DNA of 64,000 bases from the NCBI RefSeq assembly GCF_004570325.1, contig NZ_SPQO01000015.1:1-64000 (forward strand), written 5' to 3'. The notes under the pieces were generated by a model. It did no database searches. It was not told the DNA's origin and worked only from the letters and a program-made list of their open reading frames with translations. The position numbers and the translations under genes were made by a program. Below are positions 18,914 to 26,993 of the stretch, one piece after another (positions within the stretch are counted from its first letter, which is position 1; the number at the start of each line of letters is the position of its first letter). The DNA comes from Mycobacterium sp. PS03-16. Lineage in GTDB: Bacteria > Actinomycetota > Actinomycetes > Mycobacteriales > Mycobacteriaceae.

Positions 18914-19876
18914 GTGAAAGCGCTTGTCGCGCAATCTCTGACCGGCCCGGCCGGGTTGGTCTACACCGACGTCGACGACGTGTCGGGCGGCGACGCCGTC
19001 GTCGTCGACGTCGGTGCGGCCGGGGTGAACTTCCCCGACCTGCTGATGCTCCGCGGCGAGTATCAGCTCAAGATGGACCCGCCGTTCATCCCGGGGGTCG
19101 AGGTGGCCGGTGTCGTGGTCGCGGCGCCGGAAGACTCCGAATTCTCCGTGGGACAGCGGGTTTCGGCGTTCTCACTGCTCGGTGGCTTCGCCGAACGGGT
19201 GGCGGTGCCCGCGGCCTCGGTGATGGCGACCCCGTCCGGAATCGATGACGGCGCCGCGGTGGCCCTGCTGGGCAACTACTACACGATGTACTTCGCGCTG
19301 GCCCGTCGTGGCGCGCTGCGCCCCGGCGAGACCGTGCTGGTGCTCGGCTCGGCCGGCGGCATCGGCACGGCCTCGGTGCAGATCGCCAAGGCGATGGGTG
19401 CCCGGGTGATCGCGATGGTGCACCGCCCGCATGCGCGCGAGTTCGTCGAATCGCTGGGCGCCGACCTCGTGCTGCCGCTGACCGACGGGTGGCTGCAGGC
19501 GGTGCGCGACGCCACCGACGGCCGCGGGGTGGACCTGGTGGTCGACCCGATCGGCGGCGCGGCGTTCGACGACGCGATCCGCGCGCTGGCCACCGAGGGC
19601 CGGCTGCTGGTGGTCGGGTTCGCCGCGGGTGGCATCCCGACGGTCAAGGTCAACCGGTTGTTGCTGCGCAACGTCTCGGTGGTCGGCGTCGGGTGGGGCG
19701 AGTTCGTCAGCCGCAATCCGGGGGCGCAGTCGCTGTTCGGCTCCGGCCTGGGCCGGCTGGTCGAGGCGGGGCTGCGTCCGCCGCCGCCGGTGCGCTATCC
19801 GCTGGCGGAGGGCCGTGCGGCGCTCGAGGCGCTGGCGGCCGGGGAGATCCGGGGAAAGCTGGTCCTCGAACCGTGA
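18914..19876 (+). CDS. quinone oxidoreductase-type MDR dehydrogenase, Rv0149-like
   Basis: 320 residues of the zeta-crystallin/quinone oxidoreductase branch of the medium-chain dehydrogenases. It has VGAAGVNFPDLLMLRGEYQ (no zinc ligands), IPGVEVAGVVV and the NADPH motif VLVLGSAGGIGTASVQIAKAMGA, then VDLVVDPIGG. GTG start 8 bases after the SDR stop; its own stop overlaps the next GTG (GTGA). Reduces quinones or enoyl substrates with NADPH; the true substrate is not shown. Confidence 0.92.
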   Translation: MKALVAQSLTGPAGLVYTDVDDVSGGDAVVVDVGAAGVNFPDLLMLRGEYQLKMDPPFIPGVEVAGVVVAAPEDSEFSVGQRVSAFSLLGGFAERVAVPAASVMATPSGIDDGAAVALLGNYYTMYFALARRGALRPGETVLVLGSAGGIGTASVQIAKAMGARVIAMVHRPHAREFVESLGADLVLPLTDGWLQAVRDATDGRGVDLVVDPIGGAAFDDAIRALATEGRLLVVGFAAGGIPTVKVNRLLLRNVSVVGVGWGEFVSRNPGAQSLFGSGLGRLVEAGLRPPPPVRYPLAEGRAALEALAAGEIRGKLVLEP

Positions 19877-20574
19877 CGGTCCGCGCCCTGGCGTTCGACG
19901 TGTTCGGCACCGTCGTCGACTGGCGGTCGAGCATCATCGCCGAGCTCGAACGTTTCGGGCGCACGCACGGCGCCACCGCCGACTGGCCGGTGTTCGCCGA
20001 CGACTGGCGCAAGGGTTACGCACCGGCCATGGACCGGGTGCGCCGCGGTGAGCTGCCGTGGACCCGCATCGACGATCTGCACCGCATGATCCTCGTCGAA
20101 CTCCTGCGGCGCGAACACATTTCGGCCGACGACGCGGCCGTCGACGAGCTCAACCGGGCGTGGCACCGCCTGGACCCGTGGCCGGACTCCGTCGCCGGGC
20201 TGACGCGGCTCAAGGAGCGGTTCGTCATCACCACGCTGTCCAACGGCAACGTGTCGCTGCTGACCAACATGGCCAAACGCGCCGGGCTGCCGTGGGACTG
20301 CGTGATCTCCGCCGAACTGTTCCGCCACTACAAACCCGACCGCGAGGCGTACCTCGGCTGCGCCGACCTCTTCGGGATCGCGCCCGGCGAGCTGATGCTC
20401 GCCGCAGCGCACGCGTCCGATCTGCGGGCCGCCCGCGACGCCGGGTTGCGCACCGCGTTCGTGTTCCGGCCGCTCGAATACGGCCCCGACCGCACGTTGC
20501 GCAGGCCGCCGCACGGTGAATTCGACGTGGACGCAAGCGATTTGCTCGATCTTGCCGACCAGCTCGGCGCCTGA
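19873..20574 (+). CDS. haloacid dehalogenase, type II (HAD hydrolase)
   Basis: A 233-residue HAD enzyme with the type II haloacid dehalogenase pattern: nucleophile Asp in AFDVFGTVVDWRSS, TTLSNGNVSLL, the Lys in FRHYKPDREAYLG and the acidic AAHASDLRAARDAG loop. These enzymes hydrolyse L-2-haloacids such as chloroacetate, although many annotated members act on other substrates. Coupled to the previous gene by a GTGA overlap. A degraded methyltransferase gene follows immediately. Confidence 0.9.
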   Translation: MTVRALAFDVFGTVVDWRSSIIAELERFGRTHGATADWPVFADDWRKGYAPAMDRVRRGELPWTRIDDLHRMILVELLRREHISADDAAVDELNRAWHRLDPWPDSVAGLTRLKERFVITTLSNGNVSLLTNMAKRAGLPWDCVISAELFRHYKPDREAYLGCADLFGIAPGELMLAAAHASDLRAARDAGLRTAFVFRPLEYGPDRTLRRPPHGEFDVDASDLLDLADQLGA

Positions 20575-20862
20575 CGGCACCGGCACCGCCGAACGCAACA
20601 CCGGCGCCATCCGGGCGATGTGGGCGGCGCGGCTCGGCTCGCTGGTCTACGACAACGCACAGCTGGTGGCCCGTTGTTTGCTCGCGGCGTGGCAGTTGCC
20701 GCTGGAGTGGCGCGAGCTGCCGGCCGGCGGCGTGGCCCTCGACGTGGGAAGCGGACCGGGCAACGTCACCGCGGCTCTGGGTCGCGCGGCCGGTCCCGGC
20801 GGGCCGGCGTCCGGACGAAGAGCATGGGCACCGTCCAGTGGGTCCGCGGCCGGCGGCCGTGA
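20552..20862 (+). pseudogene. SAM methyltransferase remnant with internal deletion
   Basis: The frame open from about 20552 reads AIRAMWAARLGSLVYDNA, then GGVALDVGSGPGNVTAALGR, which is SAM motif I of a class I methyltransferase, and loses similarity at about 20795. A second frame then reads RTKSMGTVQWVRGRRP and stops at 20862, which looks like the C-terminal strand of the same kind of protein. The middle, probably some 400-500 bases, is missing and the two ends are in different frames. I read this as a pseudogene formed by internal deletion. The exact start is uncertain. Confidence 0.6.
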
Positions 20863-20866
20863 CGCC

Positions 20867-20872
20867 GTAGAT
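20867..20872 (+). promoter_or_regulatory. possible -10 element TAGATT for a leaderless DUF456 transcript
   Basis: TAGATT fits the mycobacterial TANNNT -10 pattern and ends 8 bases before the ATG at 20881, which has no ribosome site. This spacing is what a leaderless mRNA would need. No clear -35 is visible. Confidence 0.35.
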
Positions 20873-20880
20873 TCGACTCC

Positions 20881-21366
20881 ATGAGCGCCGGAGGAATCGT
20901 TCTCGTCGCACTGGCGATCGCGGTCGGCATGGTGGGGATCATCGTGCCGCTGCTCCCCGGGACGCTGCTGGTGTTCGCCGCGATCGCGGTGTGGGCGTTC
21001 GTCGAGGGCAACGTGGCGGGGTGGGTGACGCTCGGCGTGGTCACCGCGATTCTCGGTGCGGCGCTGCTGGTCAAGTACCTGTGGCCGATGCGACGGATGC
21101 GGGCCGCCGAGGTGCGCACCATGAGCCTGGTCGCCGGCGGCGTGCTCGGCGTGGTCGGCTTCTTCGTGATTCCGGTGCTCGGCCTGGTCATCGGGTTCGT
21201 CGGCGGGGTGTACCTGGCCGAGCTCGGCGTGCGCCGCGATCAGCGGGTGGCGTGGGCGTCTACGGTGCACGCGCTCAAGGGCGTCGCGCTGTCGGTCGGG
21301 GTGGAGTTGGCCGGCGCGCTGCTGGCCACCGTGGCGTGGGTGGCCGGGGTGTACGTCACGCAGTAG
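20881..21366 (+). CDS. DUF456 family membrane protein
   Basis: 161 residues, almost wholly hydrophobic: helices at about 3-30 (GIVLVALAIAVGMVGIIVPLLPG), 32-62, 82-112 (LVAGGVLGVVGFFVIPVLGL) and 135-158. The sequence IIVPLLPGTLLVFAAI and the Gly-rich third helix with GFVGGVYLAEL match the DUF456 family, whose function is unknown. It has no ribosome site and follows a methyltransferase pseudogene. The stop codon lies inside a hairpin that probably terminates transcription. Confidence 0.85.
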   Translation: MSAGGIVLVALAIAVGMVGIIVPLLPGTLLVFAAIAVWAFVEGNVAGWVTLGVVTAILGAALLVKYLWPMRRMRAAEVRTMSLVAGGVLGVVGFFVIPVLGLVIGFVGGVYLAELGVRRDQRVAWASTVHALKGVALSVGVELAGALLATVAWVAGVYVTQ

Positions 21367-21378
21367 CGCGCGTGACGT
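21353..21378. terminator. hairpin at convergent gene ends (DUF456 / DUF559-like)
   Basis: ACGTCACGC (21353-21361) and GCGTGACGT (21370-21378) form a perfect 9-base stem with an 8-base loop, between two converging genes. There is no T-run, as is common in mycobacterial terminators. Confidence 0.55.
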
Positions 21379-22221
21379 TACGACACCGCGGGCGTGCGGT
21401 GGCTCCAGGCAGCCGACAGTCGCCGGACGACGGTCGCCTCGGTGTCGGCGGCCGTGACCCGGATGACCGTCCAGCCCTGTTCCATCAGGTCATCCATCCG
21501 GCGGATGTCCTTGTCGAATGCGGCACGGCTCATCCGATGGTGCTTGCCCTCGTACTCGACCGCGATCTGCACCTGCCGCCAGCCCATGTCGACGACGCCG
21601 ATCAGCACGCCGTACTCGTTCTGCACCGGGATCTGTGTCTCGGGAGGGGGAAACCCGGCCCGCACGATCACCAACCGCAACCAGGTCTCCCGCGGTGATT
21701 CCGCACCCGGATCGACCAGGGCGATCGCCGCGCGTGCCCCTATCATCCCGTGGCGCCGTGGCCGGTTCGTAGCGGCCAGGATGTCGCCGACGGTCAGCCG
21801 GGTGGCGCGGGCGAGAGCGTCGATCGCGGCAACGGCCGTGTCGGTGGGATAGCGCCGCGCCAGGTCGACGGCGGTGCGCACGGGAGTGGTGACCCGCACG
21901 CCGTCGATCGTCGCGACCTCGTCGTCGAGCCGGTCCGCCCAGACTTGCAGGCCGCGGGTGCGCCGCCGGTTCGAGTCGATCACAGTGGCGGGTCGCCGAG
22001 CATCGATCCAGCGTCCCGTGCAGCGCCGACGCGCTGAAACCGGCGAGCACACCGTGGCCCCGGGTGCGCAACCAGGCGGCCTTCGCGCGCACGACGGCGG
22101 TGAGTTCGGCATCTTTCGCGACGTAGACGTCGTGGTGGACGGCCACGAATCGTGACCGCAGCGCGTGCCGCGTCAGAACACCGTCGGCGAGCGCGGCGCT
22201 ACCGAGGAAGGGCTCGACCAT
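21378..22221 (-). pseudogene. DUF559/AbiEi-like protein gene, broken by a frameshift
   Basis: The N-terminal part reads MVEPFLGSAALADGVLTRHA from the ATG at 22221 through FSASALHG. The rest, WIDARRPATVIDS, GVRVTTPVRTAVDLARRYP, then IAVEYEGKHHRMSRAAFDKD with the endonuclease-like core, is in another frame and ends with TAA at 21378. The two frames meet at about 22009-22017, where two bases appear missing (or one added). Joined, they give about 280 residues of a common actinobacterial type: an N-terminal AbiEi-like winged region plus a C-terminal DUF559 restriction-like fold. Natural pseudogene or sequencing error cannot be told apart here. Confidence 0.65.
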
Positions 22222-22311
22222 GAAGGCAGCATGACGACGGGCACCGACACCCGTCGTTCGCGTAACGCGGTGGCGGGAAAGCGGGCTCTGCACCGCCGTG
22301 GCGTCACGCGA

Positions 22312-23091
22312 TCAGCCCAGCAGTGCGGTCCGCAGCCGCGTCAGGTCGTCCGCGGTCACCCCGGCGGCCTCGAGATAGCCCGGTAGCCCGCCGTAGTTCT
22401 GTTCGATCGCACGACGCGCGGCATCGAGGTAATCCGCATGCACGCCGAGCACCGCGTCGGTCAGCCGCGCCTCGACGAACGTCACCTCCTCGGCGGTCTC
22501 GGTGCGTTCGCGGATCGACTGCAAGATCTGCTCGCGCAGCCTCGGCACCGCGTCGTTGCTCCGTAGAAAATCGGTGAGGACGGCGTCGCGGTCGACACCG
22601 ACCGCCTCGAGCACGGTGGCGACCGTGAAGCCGGTGCGGTCCTTGCCCGCGAAGCAGTGGGCGATCACCGGCCGCTCCTCGCCGAGTAGCTCGACCACCC
22701 GCCGCACCGCGCGCTGCGCGCCCGGCAGGGTGGGGAACCGCAGATACTCCTCGGTCATGAAGCGCCTGGCCGCCACGCTGACGTCTTCGTCGTCGGGCTT
22801 CTCGGTCATCATCTTCTGGAACGCCGACTCGTGCGGGGCTTCCCCGCCGACCGCGGTGACCTCATGGAAGTGCAGCAGGTGCACCTCGACCTCGGCGGGC
22901 ACCGCGCCGGGACCGTGGCGCTCCACTTCGCGCGCGGAGCGCAGGTCGGCCACATCGGTGATGCCGAGTTCGACGAGGCGGCGCCGACCGTCGTCGTCCA
23001 GACCGCTGAGCTCGCTGGACCGGAAGAACCGGCCCGGGCGGATGCCGGCTTCCTCGGCGACGTCGCGGAAGTTCCAGGCGCCCGACAGCAC
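22312..23091 (-). CDS. ptpB: protein tyrosine/lipid phosphatase PtpB
   Basis: 259 residues closely resembling M. tuberculosis PtpB (Rv0153c), a secreted triple-specificity phosphatase. Visible features: SGAWNFRDVAEEAGIRPGRF and FRSSELSGLDDDGRR near the start, TDVADLRS, and the active-site P-loop HCFAGKDRTGF with the nucleophile Cys. An insert (EAPHESAFQKMMTEKPDD) corresponds to the PtpB lid region. The GTG at 23091 overlaps the fadE2 stop by one base, so the two are coupled; slightly upstream starts in the same frame are possible. The fadE2-ptpB pair is conserved in M. tuberculosis. Confidence 0.9.
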   Translation of the reverse strand: MLSGAWNFRDVAEEAGIRPGRFFRSSELSGLDDDGRRRLVELGITDVADLRSAREVERHGPGAVPAEVEVHLLHFHEVTAVGGEAPHESAFQKMMTEKPDDEDVSVAARRFMTEEYLRFPTLPGAQRAVRRVVELLGEERPVIAHCFAGKDRTGFTVATVLEAVGVDRDAVLTDFLRSNDAVPRLREQILQSIRERTETAEEVTFVEARLTDAVLGVHADYLDAARRAIEQNYGGLPGYLEAAGVTADDLTRLRTALLG

Positions 23092-24317
23092 TAGCGTGTC
23101 ACCGCCGCGGCGAACGCCGACTTCTCCCGGCCCAGTTCGGCGCGCGCGATGGTCCGCATGTGCACCTCGTCGGGGCCGTCGAACAGCCGCATCGCGCGGT
23201 GCCAGGCATACAGCCGGGCCAGCGGGAAGTCGTCGGACACCCCGGCGCCGCCGTGCACCTGAATGGCGCGGTCGATGACGTCGCAGGCCACCTGCGGCGC
23301 CACCGACTTGATCTGCGACACCAGCACGTGCGCGGCCTTGTTGCCCTGCTGGTCGATGGTCCACGCCGCCTTGTGGCAGAGCAGCCGGGCCTGGTCGATC
23401 TCGTTGCGCGACTTGGCGATCGCCTCGCGCACCACACCCTGCTCGGCCAGCGGTTTGCCGAACGCGACGCGCTTCTGCACGCGGTCGACCATCAGCGCGA
23501 GCGCCCGCTCGGCGGCGCCGAGCGCGCGCATGCAGTGGTGGATGCGGCCCGGGCCGAGCCGGGCCTGGGCGATCGCGAATCCGCTGCCCTCTTCGTGCAG
23601 CAGGTTCTCGGCGGGGACGCGCACGTTGTCGAAGACGATCTCGCAGTGGCCGTGCTGGTCCTGCCAGCCGAACACCGGCAGCGACCGCCGGATGTCGACG
23701 CCGGGGGTGTCGACCGGGACCAGGATCATCGACTGCTGCTGATGGCTGGCCGCGTCGGGGTTGGTGCGCCCCATGACGATCAGGATCTTGCAGCGCGGAT
23801 CGGCGGCGCCGGTGATCCACCACTTGCGGCCGTTGATCACGTAGTCGGCCCCGTCCCGCAGCATCGTGGTCTCGATGTTGCGGGCGTCGCTGGAGGCGAC
23901 CGCCGGTTCGGTCATCGCGAACGCGCTGCGGATCTCCCCGGCCAGCAGTGGGTCGAGCCACTGCGTGCGCTGGGCCTCCGTGGCGAACAGGTGCAGCGTC
24001 TCCATGTTGCCGGTGTCGGGCGCGGCGCAGTTGATCACCTCCGGGGCGATCTCCATGCTCCACCCGGACAGTTCGGCCAGCTCCGCGTAGTCGAGGTTGG
24101 ACAGCCCGGACTCCGACGGCAGGAACAGGTTCCACAGGCCGCGTTCCTTGGCCAGCTTCTTGAGGTCTTCGACGACCGGCGGGACCGTGTGGTCCTTCGG
24201 CCCGGCCTCCTCGCGGTAGCGGTGGTAGTCCGCTTCGGCGGGGAAGACATACTCGGTCATGAAATCGGTGAGCCGCTGGTGGTAGTCCTGCGCCTTGGCC
24301 GACATCGCGAAGTCCAT
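23091..24317 (-). CDS. fadE2: acyl-CoA dehydrogenase FadE2
   Basis: A 408-residue acyl-CoA dehydrogenase oxidising acyl-CoA to enoyl-CoA with FAD. Visible: SAFAMTEPAVASSDARNI (FAD/substrate loop), YVINGRKWWITGAADP, RVAFGKPLAEQG, QVHGGAGVSDDFPLARLYAWHR and RLFDGPDEVHMRTIAR near the C-terminus. ATG at 24317 follows GAAGGGA. A perfect palindrome lies 24 bases upstream. It leads an operon with ptpB, as in M. tuberculosis Rv0154c-Rv0153c. Substrate unknown; this subfamily has acted on short or branched acyl groups elsewhere. Confidence 0.92.
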   Translation of the reverse strand: MDFAMSAKAQDYHQRLTDFMTEYVFPAEADYHRYREEAGPKDHTVPPVVEDLKKLAKERGLWNLFLPSESGLSNLDYAELAELSGWSMEIAPEVINCAAPDTGNMETLHLFATEAQRTQWLDPLLAGEIRSAFAMTEPAVASSDARNIETTMLRDGADYVINGRKWWITGAADPRCKILIVMGRTNPDAASHQQQSMILVPVDTPGVDIRRSLPVFGWQDQHGHCEIVFDNVRVPAENLLHEEGSGFAIAQARLGPGRIHHCMRALGAAERALALMVDRVQKRVAFGKPLAEQGVVREAIAKSRNEIDQARLLCHKAAWTIDQQGNKAAHVLVSQIKSVAPQVACDVIDRAIQVHGGAGVSDDFPLARLYAWHRAMRLFDGPDEVHMRTIARAELGREKSAFAAAVTR

Positions 24318-24340
24318 CGGGTGTCCCTTCGTGCCGCACC

Positions 24341-24360
24341 GCCCAACCGACCGGTTGGGC
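24341..24360. promoter_or_regulatory. 20-bp palindrome upstream of fadE2-ptpB
   Basis: GCCCAACCG and CGGTTGGGC form perfect 9-base arms around two bases, 24 bases upstream of the fadE2 ATG. Core AACCGACCGGTT differs by one base from the core upstream of the aldehyde dehydrogenase operon. Strong TetR-type operator candidate. Confidence 0.6.
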
Positions 24361-24464
24361 ACTGAACGACCACGATAGGACACCGTCGAGTCGGGCCGAC
24401 CAACGCCCGGTGGCCGGGGGCTGTCATCCCCGCCCCGAGCGGCCGCGGGCCTACCCTGATCACG

Positions 24465-24938
24465 GTGACGGACCACGACCTGCGCCGCGCGCGCGAGGAC
24501 GATGTGCCGGCGATCGAACGCCTCGTCGCCGACGCGTTCGGCCACTACATCGACCGCATCGGCGTGCCCCCCGGCCCGATGACCTACGACTACCGCGCAC
24601 TGCTGACCGCAGCGCGGGTGTGGGTGCTCCAGACGCCGGAGCGCATCGCCGGTGTGCTGGTCACCGTCGGGCATCCCGACCATCTGCACCTCGACACCGT
24701 CGCCGTCGCACCCGATGCCCAGGGTTGTGGCTACGGGGCAGTGCTCCTGACCCGCGCCGAGGACGACGCCCGCGAGCTCGGCCTGCGTGAGGTGCGGCTC
24801 TCGACCAACGTCGCGATGACCGAGAACCAGACCTTCTATCCGCGGCACGGGTACACCGAGTCCGGCCGCGGCCGCCGGCACGGCTACGACCGGGTGTTCT
24901 ACGTCAAGCGTCTCGACGGCTCAGCGAGCGCGAGATGA
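24465..24938 (+). CDS. GNAT-family N-acetyltransferase
   Basis: 157 residues with the GNAT fold: LRRAREDDVPAIERLVADAF at the N-terminus, LDTVAVAPDAQGCGYGAVLL as the acetyl-CoA loop (Q-x-x-G-x-G variant with Cys) and QTFYPRHGYTESGRGRRHGYDRVFYVKRL at the end. The substrate cannot be inferred. GTG start at 24465. It is divergent from fadE2 and converges on the next acyl-CoA dehydrogenase gene, overlapping its end by 35 bases. Confidence 0.85.
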   Translation: MTDHDLRRAREDDVPAIERLVADAFGHYIDRIGVPPGPMTYDYRALLTAARVWVLQTPERIAGVLVTVGHPDHLHLDTVAVAPDAQGCGYGAVLLTRAEDDARELGLREVRLSTNVAMTENQTFYPRHGYTESGRGRRHGYDRVFYVKRLDGSASAR

Positions 24939-26046
24939 CGAGGCGCTGAATCTGGTTGGTGCCCTCGAAGATCTGGGTGATCTTCGCTTCGCGCATGTAG
25001 CGCTCGACGCGGACATCGCGGGTGTAGCCGATCCCGCCGAACACCTGCACGGCGTCGGTGGTCACCTTCATCGCCGCGTCGGTGGCGACCAGCTTGGCGA
25101 CGCTGGCCTGCGTCGAGTAGGGCAGCCCGAGGTCACGCCGGCGCGCCGCGTCGAGGTAGGTGGCGCGCGCGCTGACCACGGCCGCGGCCATGTCGGCCAG
25201 CAGGAAACCCAGCCCCTGATGGTCGATGATCCTGCGGCCGAACGTGGTTCGCTCATTGGCGTAACGGGTGGCCTCGTCGAGCGCGGCCTGCGCCAGGCCG
25301 ACCGCCACCGCGGCGATGCCGAGCCGCCCGGAGTCCAGCGCGGAGAACGCGATCTGCAGACCCTGTCCCTCGTCGCCGATGCGCCGGTCGGCCTCGACGC
25401 GCGCGCCGTCGTAGTACGCCGACGTGGTCGGCACCGCGTGCAGCCCCATCTTCTCCTCGGGCTTGCCGAAGGAGAGCCCCTGCTGATCGCCGGGGATCAG
25501 AAAACAGGACACGCTGTTGTCGCCGGTGCGCGCGAACAGCGTGTAGAAGTCGGCCCGCCCGCCGTGGGTGATCCACGACTTCTCCCCGGTGATCACGTAC
25601 CCGGAGTCCGAGGGCGTTGCGGCACAGCGCAATGCGGCGGCGTCCGAACCGGCCTGCGGTTCGGACAGGCTGTAGGCGCCGATCTGCTCACCGGACAGCA
25701 TGCCGGGTGACCAGCGCCGCTTCTGCGCATCGGTGCCGAAGGCCAGCAGGGGATGGGTCGACAGGCTGTGCACGCTGACCGCGACCGCGACGGCCGCCCA
25801 CCGCGCGGCGAGTTCCTCGAGCACCTGCAGGTACACCTCGTAGGGCTGGCCCCCGCCGCCCCACTCCTCGGGCTGGGGCAGGCTCAGCAGCCCGGCCGCA
25901 CCGAGCTGCGCGAACACGCCGTCGGGGTAGGTCTCGGCCTTCTCGTGGGCGTCGACGATCGGGTCCAGCACCTTGTCGGCGAGGTCGCGGGTGAGCGCGA
26001 TCAGCTCGCGCGCCTCGTCGGACGGCAGCAGACGGTCCACCGGCAT
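24904..26046 (-). CDS. acyl-CoA dehydrogenase, short/branched-chain type
   Basis: A 380-residue acyl-CoA dehydrogenase. Features: YSLSEPQAGSDAAALRC, YVITGEKSWITHGGRADFYT, RTTFGRRIIDHQGLGFLLADMA, QVFGGIGYTRDVRVERYMREAK and the C-terminal ITQIFEGTNQIQRLVISR containing the catalytic Glu of short-chain and glutaryl-type enzymes. Start at ATG 26046 after a GGAGATGC ribosome site. It is not obviously in an operon; an EamA exporter gene lies 48 bases upstream on the same strand. Substrate unknown. Confidence 0.92.
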   Translation of the reverse strand: MPVDRLLPSDEARELIALTRDLADKVLDPIVDAHEKAETYPDGVFAQLGAAGLLSLPQPEEWGGGGQPYEVYLQVLEELAARWAAVAVAVSVHSLSTHPLLAFGTDAQKRRWSPGMLSGEQIGAYSLSEPQAGSDAAALRCAATPSDSGYVITGEKSWITHGGRADFYTLFARTGDNSVSCFLIPGDQQGLSFGKPEEKMGLHAVPTTSAYYDGARVEADRRIGDEGQGLQIAFSALDSGRLGIAAVAVGLAQAALDEATRYANERTTFGRRIIDHQGLGFLLADMAAAVVSARATYLDAARRRDLGLPYSTQASVAKLVATDAAMKVTTDAVQVFGGIGYTRDVRVERYMREAKITQIFEGTNQIQRLVISRSLSRRDA

Positions 26047-26094
26047 GGTTGCATCTCCTAGTTTTTCCGCGGCTCAGATTACCGGCGGCCGTTC

Positions 26095-26952
26095 TCAGGG
26101 CGGACCCGGCGCCGCCTCCTGCCCGCCCGCACTGATGACCAGGGCGGCCATCACCAGCGCGATACCGGCGACCTCGGCCACCGTCGGGAGTTGGTGCAGC
26201 ATCACGACGCCGACCACGGCCGCCGTCGCCGGCAGCAGGGCCAGCAGCAGGGCGAACCGGGCCCGGCTGATCACGGTCAGCACGAACTGGTCGAGCACGT
26301 ACGGGACGGCGGTGGACAGCACGCCGACACCGAGGCCGAGCAGCCAGGTCCGCGGCTCGGCGAGAACGGAGGCGTCGTCGAGCACCTGCCGGGCCAGCAG
26401 CGGCAGGGCCAGCACCACCGCGGCCACGGCCATCCCCACCGCGAGCGAGTCCAGCCCCGACCCCGCGTCGGCGACGCGCTTGCTCAGCAGGATGTAGCCG
26501 GCCCACATGCCCGCGGCGACCAGGGCGAAGACGATGCCCAGCGCGTCGTCGCCGGCCGGCCGACCGGCTCCGCCCCCGGGCGCCCCCGCGAGCAGCGCGA
26601 CGCCCGCGGCCACCATCGCCACCGCGAGTACGTCGCGCGCCCGGCGCGACCCCAGCGTCGCGACCGCGATGGGCCCGAGGAACTCGATCGCGACCGCGGT
26701 GCCGAGCGGGATGCGCGCGATCGCCTCGAAGAACGCGACGTTCATGCCCACCGTCACGACGCCGAAGCCGCCCGCGACCGCGACACCGCGCCGCGTCCAG
26801 CGCAACCGCCACGGCCGGCGCCAGGCGAGAAGCACCGCCGCGGCGGCCGCTGCACGCAGCCAGGCAACCGCCGCCGGGTCGGCCGTGGTGAACAGAAAGA
26901 CTCCGACCGCGGCGCCGATGTACTGCGAGACCGCGCCGACGACGAAGAACAT
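26095..26952 (-). CDS. EamA/RhtA-type drug-metabolite exporter
   Basis: A 285-residue protein of about ten membrane helices in two EamA repeats, with GAAVGVFLFTTADPAAVAWLRAA near the start, IPLGTAVAIEFLGPIAVATLG at the end of repeat one, and ISRARFALLLALLPATAAVVG in repeat two; the pattern is closest to RhtA-like amino acid/threonine exporters. The start is uncertain: ATG 26952 or GTG 26958, neither with a good ribosome site. It follows pntB by about 40 bases on the same strand and may be co-transcribed. Confidence 0.85.
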   Translation of the reverse strand: MFFVVGAVSQYIGAAVGVFLFTTADPAAVAWLRAAAAAAVLLAWRRPWRLRWTRRGVAVAGGFGVVTVGMNVAFFEAIARIPLGTAVAIEFLGPIAVATLGSRRARDVLAVAMVAAGVALLAGAPGGGAGRPAGDDALGIVFALVAAGMWAGYILLSKRVADAGSGLDSLAVGMAVAAVVLALPLLARQVLDDASVLAEPRTWLLGLGVGVLSTAVPYVLDQFVLTVISRARFALLLALLPATAAVVGVVMLHQLPTVAEVAGIALVMAALVISAGGQEAAPGPP

Positions 26953-26993
26953 CGGCACCGACCACGCAGGAGGTCGACGGGTGTGCGCGGGCG

